From assembly GCA_038236865.1 (NCBI GenBank), contig JBBRZI010000003.1:23872-87871 (forward strand): a stretch of DNA of 64,000 bases, given 5' to 3'. Source of the DNA: UBA4729 sp038236865. GTDB taxonomy: Bacteria; Patescibacteriota; Saccharimonadia; Saccharimonadales; UBA4665. Of the stretch, positions 33,765 to 42,231 are shown one piece after another; the first letter of the stretch is position 1; every line of letters begins with the position of its first letter. The position numbers and the translations under genes were made by a program. Below the pieces are notes generated by a model. That model was not told the DNA's origin and did no database searches. It saw nothing but the letters and a program-made list of their open reading frames with translations.

Positions 33765-33917
33765 ATGAACCCACTTCATATCTCCTCCCTGTTCCAAACC
33801 ATCCTGGCGGCACCAGCCAACAGTTTTGATTATTCGTGTACCCACGGGTACACTCCGTCGCAAGAACTATTGCCTGGCACTCACCAGACTGGCTTTTACT
33901 ACCGAGAGGAGATATGA
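33765..33917 (+). CDS. 50-residue leader ORF before the AlkA-like gene
   Basis: ATG 33765 to TGA 33917; begins MNPLHISSLFQTIL. Its -10 box is 7 nt upstream (leaderless). The TGA lies between the Shine-Dalgarno and the GTG start of the glycosylase gene. Its first eight codons are the left arm of a 21-bp perfect inverted repeat whose right arm holds that Shine-Dalgarno and GTG. This looks like a leader peptide that opens the downstream start when translated; the peptide sequence itself shows no known domain. Confidence 0.5.
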   Translation: MNPLHISSLFQTILAAPANSFDYSCTHGYTPSQELLPGTHQTGFYYREEI

Positions 33918-33926
33918 AGTGGGTTC
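33767..33926 (+). promoter_or_regulatory. 21-bp perfect inverted repeat enclosing leader, sequesters start
   Basis: Left arm 33767-33787 (GAACCCACTTCATATCTCCT+C), right arm 33906-33926 its exact reverse complement. The right arm contains GAGGAG (SD) and GTG 33919. The 118-nt loop includes a GTGTACCC / GGGTACAC hairpin (33836-33853). Confidence 0.7.
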
Positions 33927-34548
33927 TATGGACAAACAGCTACGCCTAGCCGCCCAACATCTGAGCCAACACGACGCCCAGCTGGCACCGGTTATCGCCC
34001 GCAGCGGTCTGGCGACGTTCGTACCCCACAGCGACTATTACCGGTCACTGACTGATTCGATCATCGGCCAACAGCTCAGCGTCAAAGCCGCCGATTCAAT
34101 CCAGCGCCGCTTCCGAGAGCTATTTGGGGGCGACTTCCCCACTCCCGAATGCATTCTCAAAAAGTCGATCGCCGACGTGCGTAGCGTCGGCCTGAGCGGT
34201 GCCAAAGCCAACTACATCCGTGACCTGGCCGAGCACATCAGCGACGGCCGCCTGACGTTTAACAACATTGATCGGCAGACCAACCAGCAAATCATCGCCG
34301 AACTCACCGACGTCAAAGGCATCGGTGAATGGACGGTCCACATGTTTCTGATGTTCTGCATGGGGCGCCTCGATGTCCTACCAACCGGCGACCTCGGCAT
34401 CCGTAATGGTATCCGCGCCTTGTACACGCTGGAAACCCTGCCGACGCCAACTGAGGTCCGCGACCTCGCCGCGGCGAACCACTGGCACCCTTACGAATCA
34501 GTCGCCAGCTGGTATATCTGGGAATCCTACGACACTAAACCCCTCTAG
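33919..34548 (+). CDS. alkA: DNA-3-methyladenine glycosylase II (AlkA-like, HhH-GPD)
   Basis: About 209 residues from GTG 33919 (AGGAG 7 nt upstream); ATG 33928 is the alternative. HhH LTDVKGIGEWTV (129-140) and the catalytic Asp in LPTGDLGIRNG (D158) are clear. It removes alkylated purines such as 3-methyladenine from DNA. The N-terminal beta domain of E. coli AlkA is missing, as in short archaeal/bacterial forms. Its start lies in a 21-bp inverted-repeat stem with a leader ORF, so translation is probably controlled. Confidence 0.88.
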   Translation: MGSMDKQLRLAAQHLSQHDAQLAPVIARSGLATFVPHSDYYRSLTDSIIGQQLSVKAADSIQRRFRELFGGDFPTPECILKKSIADVRSVGLSGAKANYIRDLAEHISDGRLTFNNIDRQTNQQIIAELTDVKGIGEWTVHMFLMFCMGRLDVLPTGDLGIRNGIRALYTLETLPTPTEVRDLAAANHWHPYESVASWYIWESYDTKPL

Positions 34549-34565
34549 CTGAATCTAGCGAAGTC

Positions 34566-35450
34566 CTAAACGGGGACGTCGGCTGGATAGTCGAGCGGCG
34601 CTCGATCAGACACGGCTAACTGATTGGGAAATTCCCGGGTCAGTCGGGCAACATCGGCCGCCGATAAATCCCAGCCGAGCGCTCCGAGATTCTCTTCGAG
34701 GTGAGCCAGTTGCGTCGTTTTCGGAATGGTCACGACATTAGGTTGGGCCAGCAGCCAATTGAGCGCCACCTGATAGGGTGTTTTGTGATACGTATTCGCA
34801 ATATCTTGTAATAGGGTGCTGTCGACGAGCAAGCCTTTTTCCAGCGGGCCCCAGGCGCTCACCAGCACGTCGTTGGTCTGACAGTAATCGATAACGCCCC
34901 GCACGGCGGCCTCCCGGCAGCGCAGGCTGTAGTGCAACTGGTTGCAGACCAGTTTATTGGCGGTATGGTTCTGGGTATCTACAAATCGGTTAACGCTCAT
35001 ATTACACACCCCGATGTGCCGAACGAGTCCTTGGGCCACCAGGTCATCCATTGCCCGCATCGTCTCACTAATAGGGATACCAGGTTCGGGGTAGCGGTGT
35101 AACAGGTATAAATCCAAATAATCGGTACCGAGGCGCTGGAGGCTGGCGTGGAGGGCGCTGACTACGCCGTCGTAACTTTGATTGGCCGCCGAAACTTTCG
35201 ACACGATTTTCAGGCTGGCGCGGTCGTAGCCCTTAATGGCTTGGCCGACCAACTCCTCGCTGTGGCCATTACCGTATAGCTCCGCCGTATCGAGGTGGGT
35301 AATACCGTGGTCGAGCGCGGACTGGATGGCCGCAATGTCAGCTTGATCGTTGGAGTTGTCCGCCGCCATCCGGCCGCCCATCTGCCAGGTGCCAAGCCCG
35401 TAGACTGGTAGCGAAAAGCCACTGTCGAGTTGTTTAACAGGAATGTTCAT
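34566..35450 (-). CDS. Aldo/keto reductase
   Basis: 294 residues, TIM barrel. Catalytic tetrad D54, Y59, K85, H118 visible in HLDTAELYGNG, SKVS and LLHRYPE; NADPH-binding C-terminal TIPKTTQLAHLEENL. It reduces an aldehyde or ketone with NADPH; substrate unknown. Its ATG is 6 bp after the aspS stop, so it is probably read from the aspS transcript. Confidence 0.88.
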   Translation of the reverse strand: MNIPVKQLDSGFSLPVYGLGTWQMGGRMAADNSNDQADIAAIQSALDHGITHLDTAELYGNGHSEELVGQAIKGYDRASLKIVSKVSAANQSYDGVVSALHASLQRLGTDYLDLYLLHRYPEPGIPISETMRAMDDLVAQGLVRHIGVCNMSVNRFVDTQNHTANKLVCNQLHYSLRCREAAVRGVIDYCQTNDVLVSAWGPLEKGLLVDSTLLQDIANTYHKTPYQVALNWLLAQPNVVTIPKTTQLAHLEENLGALGWDLSAADVARLTREFPNQLAVSDRAPLDYPADVPV

Positions 35451-35456
35451 AGCGGT

Positions 35457-37211
35457 TTATTCAACCGTTTCGATGTGTAATTCTTTGAGTTGGGCGGCTT
35501 CGACGACGCTCGGTGAGCTCATCATCACATCGACGCCGGAGCCGTTCTTGGGGAAAGCTACGACTTCACGAATGTTAGTCTCGCCAGTCAGCTCCATCAG
35601 AATCCGATCGATGCCGAAGGCACAGCCGGCGTGCGGTGGCGCCCCGTACTTAAAGGCGCCAATCATAGCCCCAAACCGGGCATCGACGTAGGCCTTATCG
35701 TAACCGAGCACGCCAAAGACTTCGTACATCACTTCCGGGTTGTGATTGCGGACACCGCCCGAGCAGATTTCGTAGCCGTTCATAACCATATCGTACTGAT
35801 CGGCGACAATGCTGAGTTTGTCGGTGCCGCGTAGCGCCGTTAGGCCACCTTTGGGCATTGAAAATGGGTTGTGACTGAAGTCGAGCTTCTGGGTAGCTTC
35901 GTCAATTTCGTAGAACGGGAAGTCAATAATCCAGGCCAAGGCGATAATGTTGGGGTCTTTGAGTTTGAAGTGGTTGGCAAATTCAACCCGGAGCCGGCCG
36001 AGCACCTTATTGACGACCGTCCGTGTATCGGCGCCAAAGAAGACGATGTCGCCGTCAGCCGCACCAGTTTTAAGTTTGATAGTGGCGAGTTCGTCCGGCT
36101 GCAAAAATTTGGCAATCGGCGATTTAACGTCGCCATCAGCGAAGTTCAGGTAGGCTAGGCCACCGGCACCTTCGGCTTTGGCAATGTCGGTAAAGCTATC
36201 GATTTGCGAACGGCTAAGGCTGGCGGCACCCGGCACGCAGATAGCTTTGACGGCCCCGCCACTTTTGATGGCATTGGTAAAGACGCCGAAGCCGGAGGTG
36301 GCGAGTTCGTCCGATAGCTCAATCAGCTCCATGCCGTAGCGCAAATCTGGCTTGTCGGAACCGTAGCGCTCCATCGACTCAACGTAGGTCAGGCGCGGGA
36401 TGTCGGCGCTGAGCAGTTGCTTGCCAGCAAAGTCGGTCACCAGGCTTTTGATCAGTGGCTCGGTTAGGGCCCGGACTTCTTCGCCGTCTTCAACGAACGA
36501 CATCTCAAGATCGAGCTGGTAGAACTCGCCGTAGAGTCGGTCGGCGCGCGGATCTTCGTCGCGGAAACAGGCGGCCAGCTGGTAGTAGCGGGCAACACCG
36601 CCAACCATTAGTAACTGCTTGAACTGTTGCGGGGCTTGCGGCAGGGCGTAGAACGTACCGGGGTGGATACGGGACGGTATCAGAAAATCACGGGCACCCT
36701 CGGGGCTGGAGTTGGCGATAATCGGCGTCGTAACTTCGGTGAAATCACGGGCTTCCATGAAGTCGCGAATCCGCTTGTAGGCTTCGGCGCGTTTTTTTAG
36801 CATGGTCTGCATTTTGGGTCGCCGCAGGTCGAGGTAGCGGTATTTCAGGCGCAGGTCTTCGCTCGCCATGGCTTCGCCGTGCAGCTGGATTGGCAGGGGC
36901 TCTGACCGGTTCAAAATCACCAAGTCATCGACTTTAAGCTCGACACCACCGGTGGTGATGTTCGGGTTCTTCAGGTGTTGCTCCCGCTCTCGCACCAGCC
37001 CGCTAGCACTAATCACAAACTCATCGCGTAACTGCTCGGCGAGCGCGAAAGCTTCAGCCGTCTCCGGCTGGATGACCAGCTGGGTGATGCCCTGGTGATC
37101 GCGAATGTCGATAAATATCAGCCCGCCGTGGTCGCGGCGTGATTGCACCCAGCCTTTGAGTGTAATAGTGTCGCCAACGTGAGTGGTGACTTCAGAACTG
37201 AGAATCCTCAT
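35457..37211 (-). CDS. aspS: Aspartyl-tRNA synthetase, probably non-discriminating
   Basis: 584 residues: OB-fold anticodon-binding domain (1-105), class II core with motif 2 (FRDEDPRADR) and motif 3 (GCAFGIDRI), and the bacterial GAD insertion (about 275-410). It charges tRNA-Asp. In the OB fold the residue that is Leu30 in discriminating E. coli AspRS is His28 here (RRDHGG), as in non-discriminating enzymes, so it probably also forms Asp-tRNA-Asn for amidation by GatCAB. Start ATG has AGGAGTT upstream; a 120-nt leader with hairpins precedes it. Confidence 0.93.
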   Translation of the reverse strand: MRILSSEVTTHVGDTITLKGWVQSRRDHGGLIFIDIRDHQGITQLVIQPETAEAFALAEQLRDEFVISASGLVREREQHLKNPNITTGGVELKVDDLVILNRSEPLPIQLHGEAMASEDLRLKYRYLDLRRPKMQTMLKKRAEAYKRIRDFMEARDFTEVTTPIIANSSPEGARDFLIPSRIHPGTFYALPQAPQQFKQLLMVGGVARYYQLAACFRDEDPRADRLYGEFYQLDLEMSFVEDGEEVRALTEPLIKSLVTDFAGKQLLSADIPRLTYVESMERYGSDKPDLRYGMELIELSDELATSGFGVFTNAIKSGGAVKAICVPGAASLSRSQIDSFTDIAKAEGAGGLAYLNFADGDVKSPIAKFLQPDELATIKLKTGAADGDIVFFGADTRTVVNKVLGRLRVEFANHFKLKDPNIIALAWIIDFPFYEIDEATQKLDFSHNPFSMPKGGLTALRGTDKLSIVADQYDMVMNGYEICSGGVRNHNPEVMYEVFGVLGYDKAYVDARFGAMIGAFKYGAPPHAGCAFGIDRILMELTGETNIREVVAFPKNGSGVDVMMSSPSVVEAAQLKELHIETVE

Positions 37212-37336
37212 GACTTGTAACTCCTGTTTAGATAGATGCGCGGCTTGGCCCGGGTCGATAGCGCGCAGCTGACAGCTTCAGCTCCGGCCGACCCAATAAT
37301 TCATATGTAGCCGAGCGTTACCCCTACTCATGTCTG
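37212..37336 (-). promoter_or_regulatory. Leader of aspS
   Basis: GGGTCG / CGACCC stem and further GC-rich pairing in 125 nt before the Shine-Dalgarno. No T-box TGGNACC-like element is seen, so it is not a classical T-box. Confidence 0.3.
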
Positions 37337-38386
37337 TTATTCTACCACTTCAGGGGTGGTTTCGTCAGCTTTTTCGGCCACCTGGGCCGCGGACTTAGCT
37401 TTCAAGTGCCGGCCGGCCACGGCTGGGAGGTCGGCGTATTGTTCAAAATCGTCGCCGGGCATGTGCCCGAGTAGTTGTTTCAGCACTGACTCGACGGTCA
37501 CCACGCCGACGTATTCCTCAAAACTATTGACGACGACAAACAGCGGGTAGTTCGTCACAAAGAAGGCGTGCAAAGCTTCGCTCAGGCTATCGCTCTCGTG
37601 CAGGTAATAGACAGTTTTGTCCATGTGCTCGCTGACTTGCCCGGAGCTCATTAAGCCGAGCGTCTGGCTCTGCAGTATGCCGCAAATACTGCCCTTCGGC
37701 TTATCCTTGACGAGCACGAATGGCTGGTCGAGCTTGTGCAGTTCGTCGATCAAAACCGGTCCGACGATTTCGTGCATCAGGATCGTCTTAATGCTCGCCC
37801 GCGGCGTCAAAATACTGCTGACTTGACGGTCGCCGAAGCTGAGGGCGCTGGAAATAATGGCGAGTTCTTCGGAACTCAGCCGGTTATCGGCCTGGTGGGC
37901 CTGGCGTTCCAGCAGCTCCATGACATCAGATCGTTCAAAAATGCCGGTGTGGGCCGGAGCGGTGTAGCGGCGTTCAATCTGTTGGGCGCCGCGACTGATC
38001 AGTGGGTGCAAGTAATTAAGCAGCCAGACAATCGGCGGTGTCATCAGGATGGCCAAGCGGGCACCAACTGGCGTGACCCGGCTGGCCGGCAGCCAAGAAA
38101 AAGCCGCCCACAGCAACAGCAAAACCGCCGTGATGCTCAACCACAGGGGCGCCTGGCGGGCCAGCAGTACGACTCCCCCGGCACTCGTCAAACCAATAAA
38201 CAGCCATAGCAAGGCCCGCAAGCTACTGCCATAGGCGACAGCCGTATACAGCCGACTAGCCAGCGCGTCGTGGCGTTCGGCAAGGCGCTTAAGTTCGCGC
38301 CGCGGCACGTAGTAGTAAGTTTTTCGGATCACCACACCGGCCAGGGCGAGTGCGAGCAGGAAAGTGGCAAAGATAGAGCTCGTCAT
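37337..38386 (-). CDS. CBS-domain membrane protein (CNNM/HlyC-CorC-like)
   Basis: 349 residues: helix at 3-20, two or three hydrophobic segments (55-100, 108-128), then a cytoplasmic part with a linker LSSEELAIISSALSFGDRQV and two CBS motifs (ILTPRASIKTI about 200; TNYPLFVVVNSFEEYVGVV about 280-298). The layout matches the CNNM/TerC-associated CorC family (DUF21 + CBS) linked to Mg2+/Co2+ export or membrane stress. The DUF21 part is weakly conserved. TATAAA and a GGGGGA both precede the ATG. Confidence 0.72.
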   Translation of the reverse strand: MTSSIFATFLLALALAGVVIRKTYYYVPRRELKRLAERHDALASRLYTAVAYGSSLRALLWLFIGLTSAGGVVLLARQAPLWLSITAVLLLLWAAFSWLPASRVTPVGARLAILMTPPIVWLLNYLHPLISRGAQQIERRYTAPAHTGIFERSDVMELLERQAHQADNRLSSEELAIISSALSFGDRQVSSILTPRASIKTILMHEIVGPVLIDELHKLDQPFVLVKDKPKGSICGILQSQTLGLMSSGQVSEHMDKTVYYLHESDSLSEALHAFFVTNYPLFVVVNSFEEYVGVVTVESVLKQLLGHMPGDDFEQYADLPAVAGRHLKAKSAAQVAEKADETTPEVVE

Positions 38387-38428
38387 TCCCCCTAGTTTAT
38401 AATTATTACGCTTATTTTTAAAGCGGTC

Positions 38429-38513
38429 GGATTAGGAACTAGAGAATAGGAATTAGGAATTAGCTTGACCTGCAGCAGCTCACCCCTAATTGCTAGTTAC
38501 TAAACACTAATCC
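38429..38513. repeat. Large imperfect hairpin of TTAG/CTAA repeats
   Basis: GGATTAGGAACTAG.. pairs with ..CTAATTGCTAGTTACT..CTAATCC. It sits between the divergent CBS-protein and DsbA-like genes. Same style as 16381-16480 and 43946-44041. Confidence 0.6.
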
Positions 38514-38575
38514 CTATAACGCTATATTTCATAGTATACTAGGAGTAATTAGTGAAATGAGGGAGATAAGTTTGT

Positions 38576-39244
38576 ATGTCTAAGCAATTTTGGGCAGTTA
38601 TCATTGTAGTCATCCTAGCGCTGGTCGGCATCTATGCCTTTACCGGTAATAAATCAACCGGCACCAGCACGGCCAGTTCGCAGCCGACTAACCATGTCAT
38701 CGGCCAGGGCACGTCCGGTGTCACGTTAGAGGAGTACGGCGATTACCAGTGCCCCGCCTGTGGCCAGTACTACCCGATCATCAAAGCCGTCCAGGCCAAA
38801 TACGGTGATGCCCTCAAGTTTCAATTCCGCAACTTCCCTCTCGTCAATTCACACCAAAACGCTTTTGCCGCCGCTAGGGCCGCCGAAGCCGCCAGCCTGC
38901 AGGGCAAATTCTGGGAAATGCACGATGCCATCTACGCCAGCCAGGCCCAGTGGTCGAATTCGACCAGTGCCAGCCAAATATTTGAACAGTACGCCAGCCA
39001 GCTCAAGCTCAACGTCGCCCAGTTTAAGCAGGATTACGCCAGTATAGCCGTGAATAACGCTATCAACGCCGATACCGCAGCTGGCACCAAAGCCCATGTC
39101 CAAGGTACGCCCGCCTACTACCTCAACGGCAAGCCCATCCAAGTTGCCAACTCGCCAGCCGCTTTCGAAAAGCTGATTGACGCCGAAATCGCCCAGAAAG
39201 CTAAAACTGCTCCTTCGACCGCTGCACCAAAACCGGCCAACTAG
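38576..39244 (+). CDS. DsbA-like thiol-disulfide oxidoreductase, membrane-anchored
   Basis: 222 residues: N-terminal membrane helix (5-22), Ser/Thr linker, thioredoxin fold with CPAC (C59-C62) and a cis-Pro region VQGTPAYYLNGK. DsbA_4/BdbD type, acting outside the membrane to form disulfides in exported proteins; this fits the Cys-containing secreted proteins in the window. TATACT 38535-38540, GAGGGAG Shine-Dalgarno 11 nt before ATG. Confidence 0.88.
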   Translation: MSKQFWAVIIVVILALVGIYAFTGNKSTGTSTASSQPTNHVIGQGTSGVTLEEYGDYQCPACGQYYPIIKAVQAKYGDALKFQFRNFPLVNSHQNAFAAARAAEAASLQGKFWEMHDAIYASQAQWSNSTSASQIFEQYASQLKLNVAQFKQDYASIAVNNAINADTAAGTKAHVQGTPAYYLNGKPIQVANSPAAFEKLIDAEIAQKAKTAPSTAAPKPAN

Positions 39245-39703
39245 AGCAGTCCTTTGCAGCCAGTTCATTCGGTTGCCCGGCTCGCGCTCAGAATAATGCT
39301 AGCTAGAGACATCACCGCCCCCACAATTCCGTAACTGCAATTTTCTCTTTTCTATCCTTACTTTGGGCCGCCAAAGTAACAAAGCTCCCGACCATCACTC
39401 TGCGCGGGGCCAAAAAGCAACTGATTACTGCGCCGTCAGAACTCCCTCCGGTCGGTCCCAGCTTCTATGTGTGAGAGGTCCGTCCTCTCACACTGCAGAG
39501 TTCTATCATACTGGCAACGATCTGGCATGGCGGCGATAAGACCAAATCCTGAGCTGTCATCCTGAACTTGTTTCAGGATCCAGACAAAGAGCTCATAGCC
39601 TGGATACCGGGCCGAGCCCGGCATGACAAGTCACAGCACTAACGCACGAGCAGCGCTAACTATGCAACTTTACGACTATCCAACTATGTGGCTACATGCC
39701 TAC
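39245..39703. other. Non-coding spacer with repeats
   Basis: No ORF with start signals. Holds TACTTTGGGCCGCCAAAGTA hairpin (about 39357-39378), a GTGTGAGAGGTCC.. palindrome (about 39468-39495), and the 74-bp composite repeat at 39555-39628. Confidence 0.5.
39555..39628. repeat. Composite palindromic repeat (TGTCAT..ATGACA)
   Basis: TGTCATCCTGAACTTG..TTCAGGATCCAG, spacer, then CTGGATACCGGGCC..CCCGGCATGACA: two small palindromes as an inverted pair. Same element at 57052-57124 and 60130-60202. Confidence 0.8.
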
Positions 39704-39796
39704 CTAGTAGTGGATAAATTCGCGCCAGGTCGGGCGAAACACAGCCACCGCGATTCGTTCCGGTCGGCTCTCAACGATTTGGACTTTAACTGACAT
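39704..39796 (-). CDS. 30-residue peptide with strong promoter
   Basis: ATG 39796 to TAG 39704 encodes MSVKVQIVESRPERIAVAVF.. (30 residues, basic). CAGGAG lies 9 nt before the ATG. A consensus promoter is about 100 bp upstream, leaving a structured leader with GTAACGGGCGTT and CTCCGTTTGTGGAG. I do not recognise the peptide; it is the second short ORF in the window with near-perfect expression signals (compare 6158-6247). Confidence 0.55.
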   Translation of the reverse strand: MSVKVQIVESRPERIAVAVFRPTWREFIHY

Positions 39797-39903
39797 TTTT
39801 GTCGCTCCTGCAACCAACGCTCCACAAACGGAGAACGCCCGTTACTTTACTTTTTTGTTGATGTTTTTGTCTCACACGGCTTTAGTGCCTATGAAGTGAT
39901 ATC

Positions 39904-39932
39904 AGTATATCCAAGTTGCTTATGGTTGTCAA
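39904..39932 (-). promoter_or_regulatory. Consensus promoter for the 30-residue ORF
   Basis: TTGACA (39932-39927), 17-bp spacer, TATACT (39909-39904), placed right behind the nadD stop. Confidence 0.85.
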
Positions 39933-39936
39933 AATT

Positions 39937-40548
39937 TTAACGTTTTGCGAACGAAACGTAGAGCCAATGGGTGTTACTGTACCGGGCGACGCTGCTGAGC
40001 AGCCCGTGCACGGGCCGGCGGCGGCGCAAGGCCTCGCGAACAGCACCGGACGATACATCGGGAGCGTAGCTGTCGAACACCACCAGGGCTTTTGGTTGGA
40101 TGCGCCAAGCTGCCACCTGCTGTTGCACCAGCTCGATATTTTCACTACCGCGAACGCCGACAACAAGCTCACAGTTGCCGAGCAGTTGGGCAGCATTGGG
40201 CCAATCGGGCAACCCGGCGATGGCATCGGAACCGAATAGAAAAACAAGCTGGTTACTGCCAAACTGCTTTTTTAAGCGCGGCAGCGTACGGGCCACGCTA
40301 AAACTAATATCAACATACTCAAGGACGCCGAACTGGCGGTGCGGCGCGCTGGCCCGGGTCAGCATGGCGACCCGGTGGCCAAAGTGCTCAACGCCCTGTT
40401 TGTTGCGCGGTCGGCGCTCTGGCAAGAAATAGACTATATCAAGCCTCGCCATTTGCAAGGCCTGCAGCGCAAAGGCAATATGACCGGCGTGCACTGGGTC
40501 AAACGCCCCCGCATAGATACCGATTCGTTTGATTTTTGCTTGCTTCAT
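39937..40548 (-). CDS. nadD: Nicotinate-nucleotide adenylyltransferase-type protein
   Basis: 203 residues of the nucleotidyltransferase superfamily: GAFDPVHAGH (HxGH, H20/H23) at the N-terminus, FGSDAIAGLPDW, and SSGAVREALRR near the end (the ISSTxIR-like motif). It would join AMP from ATP to nicotinate mononucleotide in NAD synthesis; a related adenylyltransferase activity is possible. TATAAT ends 9 nt before the ATG, no Shine-Dalgarno (leaderless-type). Confidence 0.82.
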   Translation of the reverse strand: MKQAKIKRIGIYAGAFDPVHAGHIAFALQALQMARLDIVYFLPERRPRNKQGVEHFGHRVAMLTRASAPHRQFGVLEYVDISFSVARTLPRLKKQFGSNQLVFLFGSDAIAGLPDWPNAAQLLGNCELVVGVRGSENIELVQQQVAAWRIQPKALVVFDSYAPDVSSGAVREALRRRRPVHGLLSSVARYSNTHWLYVSFAKR

Positions 40549-40608
40549 GATGACCCTATTATACTAAACTCGGCTGCCCTGCCCTAGCCAATCGGAGCCC
40601 CGCTGTGG

Positions 40609-42231
40609 TTAGGCGGCGACCGCCAATTTGCCCAGATGCGTCTCGGATTGGGGCGCTTCAGGCGGCAGCTCGGTGGCGCGCTGACTGGCAGCTTCGGCAG
40701 GCTCACGGCGCTGCTCCGCCATAAGTACGGCATCCTTGAGTTGGGGCGCTTCCGCTCGCTTTGGCTGAGCCGGATCACTCAAAGCAGCCTTTTTTTTGCC
40801 GCCATCTCCCTTAGACACCACCCGGCCGTTGGTTACGCGGGCATCACAGTTAGTGCAATGTTGATTGGGTGAGCAGCGTTTGCCGGATTGATTCTTGTCG
40901 CCACAGAACGGGCACGTCATGCGCACGGTTTCGTCTGATTCAGTTTCTGAGGTAGTTTCTGAGTCAGACTCTGGAGCGGTGCCATCATTGAATTGCCCGA
41001 GGGCCTCCTTTTTCGAGACCTTCATCGCTGTTGGGCACGAAGAGGATGTGGCGGTGGTTTGCGCCTTAGTGGTGGCCACTTGAGCCTGTTGCAACTGCCC
41101 CAACTCCTGGAAAGCGCGCGCCTGAGCAATGTGGGCAGCGGCAACGCGGCCAAACACCATTGGGTTGATTGAGTTGTCGCCCACAGCCTGCTCGACCATG
41201 TGCTGCTCTGCTAATGTATGTAGGCGTTGGACAGCAGCAACCGGAGTATTGATGGTGGGGGCTTCGGCGATGAGCTCGGCAACGATGGCCGCCACTTTTG
41301 GGGCAAAACTGGATTCGCGCTCCACGCAGGCGTCGCGATACTCGAAGTAGTCTGAGCCTGGTTTGGCCTCGCCGAAGAACGTGCCGCCGGCGGCCTCGTC
41401 GTAGAGCTTCACCAGGTCAACCACGCCATTTGGTAATAAACTTTTATGGATAAGTAGCGGCGTATCAAGCAGCTCAGTCGAGCCCTGGCCGCCCAACTCC
41501 ACGCCCAGCCGTTCGGCTACCGCCGCCACCGCACCAGCGTCGTGGCGGGCCTGACCAGGCCTGGCGACGCCGGCGACGAACGCCGATTCCAAGCTCAAAC
41601 CGGCCTCGGTGGCTGTCGTTAGCTGGATGGCGCACGACATTGTATCGGTAAAGAAGCCGGCCTCGGCCATATCAGTCGGTGACATGTCGTCGGCCGCCCG
41701 CGAGAACACGACAAAGGCATAGTCCTGCAGCAGGCCTTGGCGGTGCAAATTTTCGATTCGGAAACTGTTGCGAACCTCGGCTTCAGATCTAGCCCGCATT
41801 ACAGACTGATCGGCGGCGTATGCCAGACTGTTGGCCTGGATTGATTCCATGGTCTGGCCAAATTGTCGTAACTTGCCCTGGGCGTCGACTTCGAGTTCGA
41901 CCGCCGTAATGTGCCCGGCCTTGATGGTACGCTCTACTACGTCAGTCCGGACATTAGTGGCAATGAGCTGCCGAGCCACCGCGTCACCCTCGTAGGCTTG
42001 CTGGACGGCGTCGTAGAGTGAGCCAGTCGAGGTTTTTGACGCTTCGGGGATTGCCTCGACCGTGCGATCGAGCATCACTCGGCCAATAAAGCGCTCGGCT
42101 TGGTGGCGCGTAAAAACGTCTTCCGCGAGTTCTGGCACCACGAGCGCCAGAGCCGGCGGTTGGGGCGCTTCGAAAAGCTGCGGAGTTTCGAAAGTTTGAA
42201 ATTGGTAGATTTGTTCGGCTGCTACGGCCAT
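40609..42231 (-). CDS. Ala-rich hypothetical protein with zinc ribbon
   Basis: 540 residues. The main part (1-390) is helical, Ala/Glu/Val-rich and not recognised. A four-Cys zinc ribbon follows at about 440-470 (CPFCGDKNQSGKRC and CTNCDARV), preceded by an acidic Ser/Thr/Glu linker and followed by a basic/acidic disordered tail. No signal or membrane helix. AAGGA is 8 nt before ATG; the first 10 bp overlap the upstream small ORF. Zinc ribbon suggests nucleic-acid or protein binding; role unknown. Confidence 0.6.
   Translation of the reverse strand: MAVAAEQIYQFQTFETPQLFEAPQPPALALVVPELAEDVFTRHQAERFIGRVMLDRTVEAIPEASKTSTGSLYDAVQQAYEGDAVARQLIATNVRTDVVERTIKAGHITAVELEVDAQGKLRQFGQTMESIQANSLAYAADQSVMRARSEAEVRNSFRIENLHRQGLLQDYAFVVFSRAADDMSPTDMAEAGFFTDTMSCAIQLTTATEAGLSLESAFVAGVARPGQARHDAGAVAAVAERLGVELGGQGSTELLDTPLLIHKSLLPNGVVDLVKLYDEAAGGTFFGEAKPGSDYFEYRDACVERESSFAPKVAAIVAELIAEAPTINTPVAAVQRLHTLAEQHMVEQAVGDNSINPMVFGRVAAAHIAQARAFQELGQLQQAQVATTKAQTTATSSSCPTAMKVSKKEALGQFNDGTAPESDSETTSETESDETVRMTCPFCGDKNQSGKRCSPNQHCTNCDARVTNGRVVSKGDGGKKKAALSDPAQPKRAEAPQLKDAVLMAEQRREPAEAASQRATELPPEAPQSETHLGKLAVAA

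Noticed and set aside
37212..37336. T-box riboswitch before aspS
   Set aside because: No TGGNACC-type antiterminator bulge or specifier-loop arrangement could be found.
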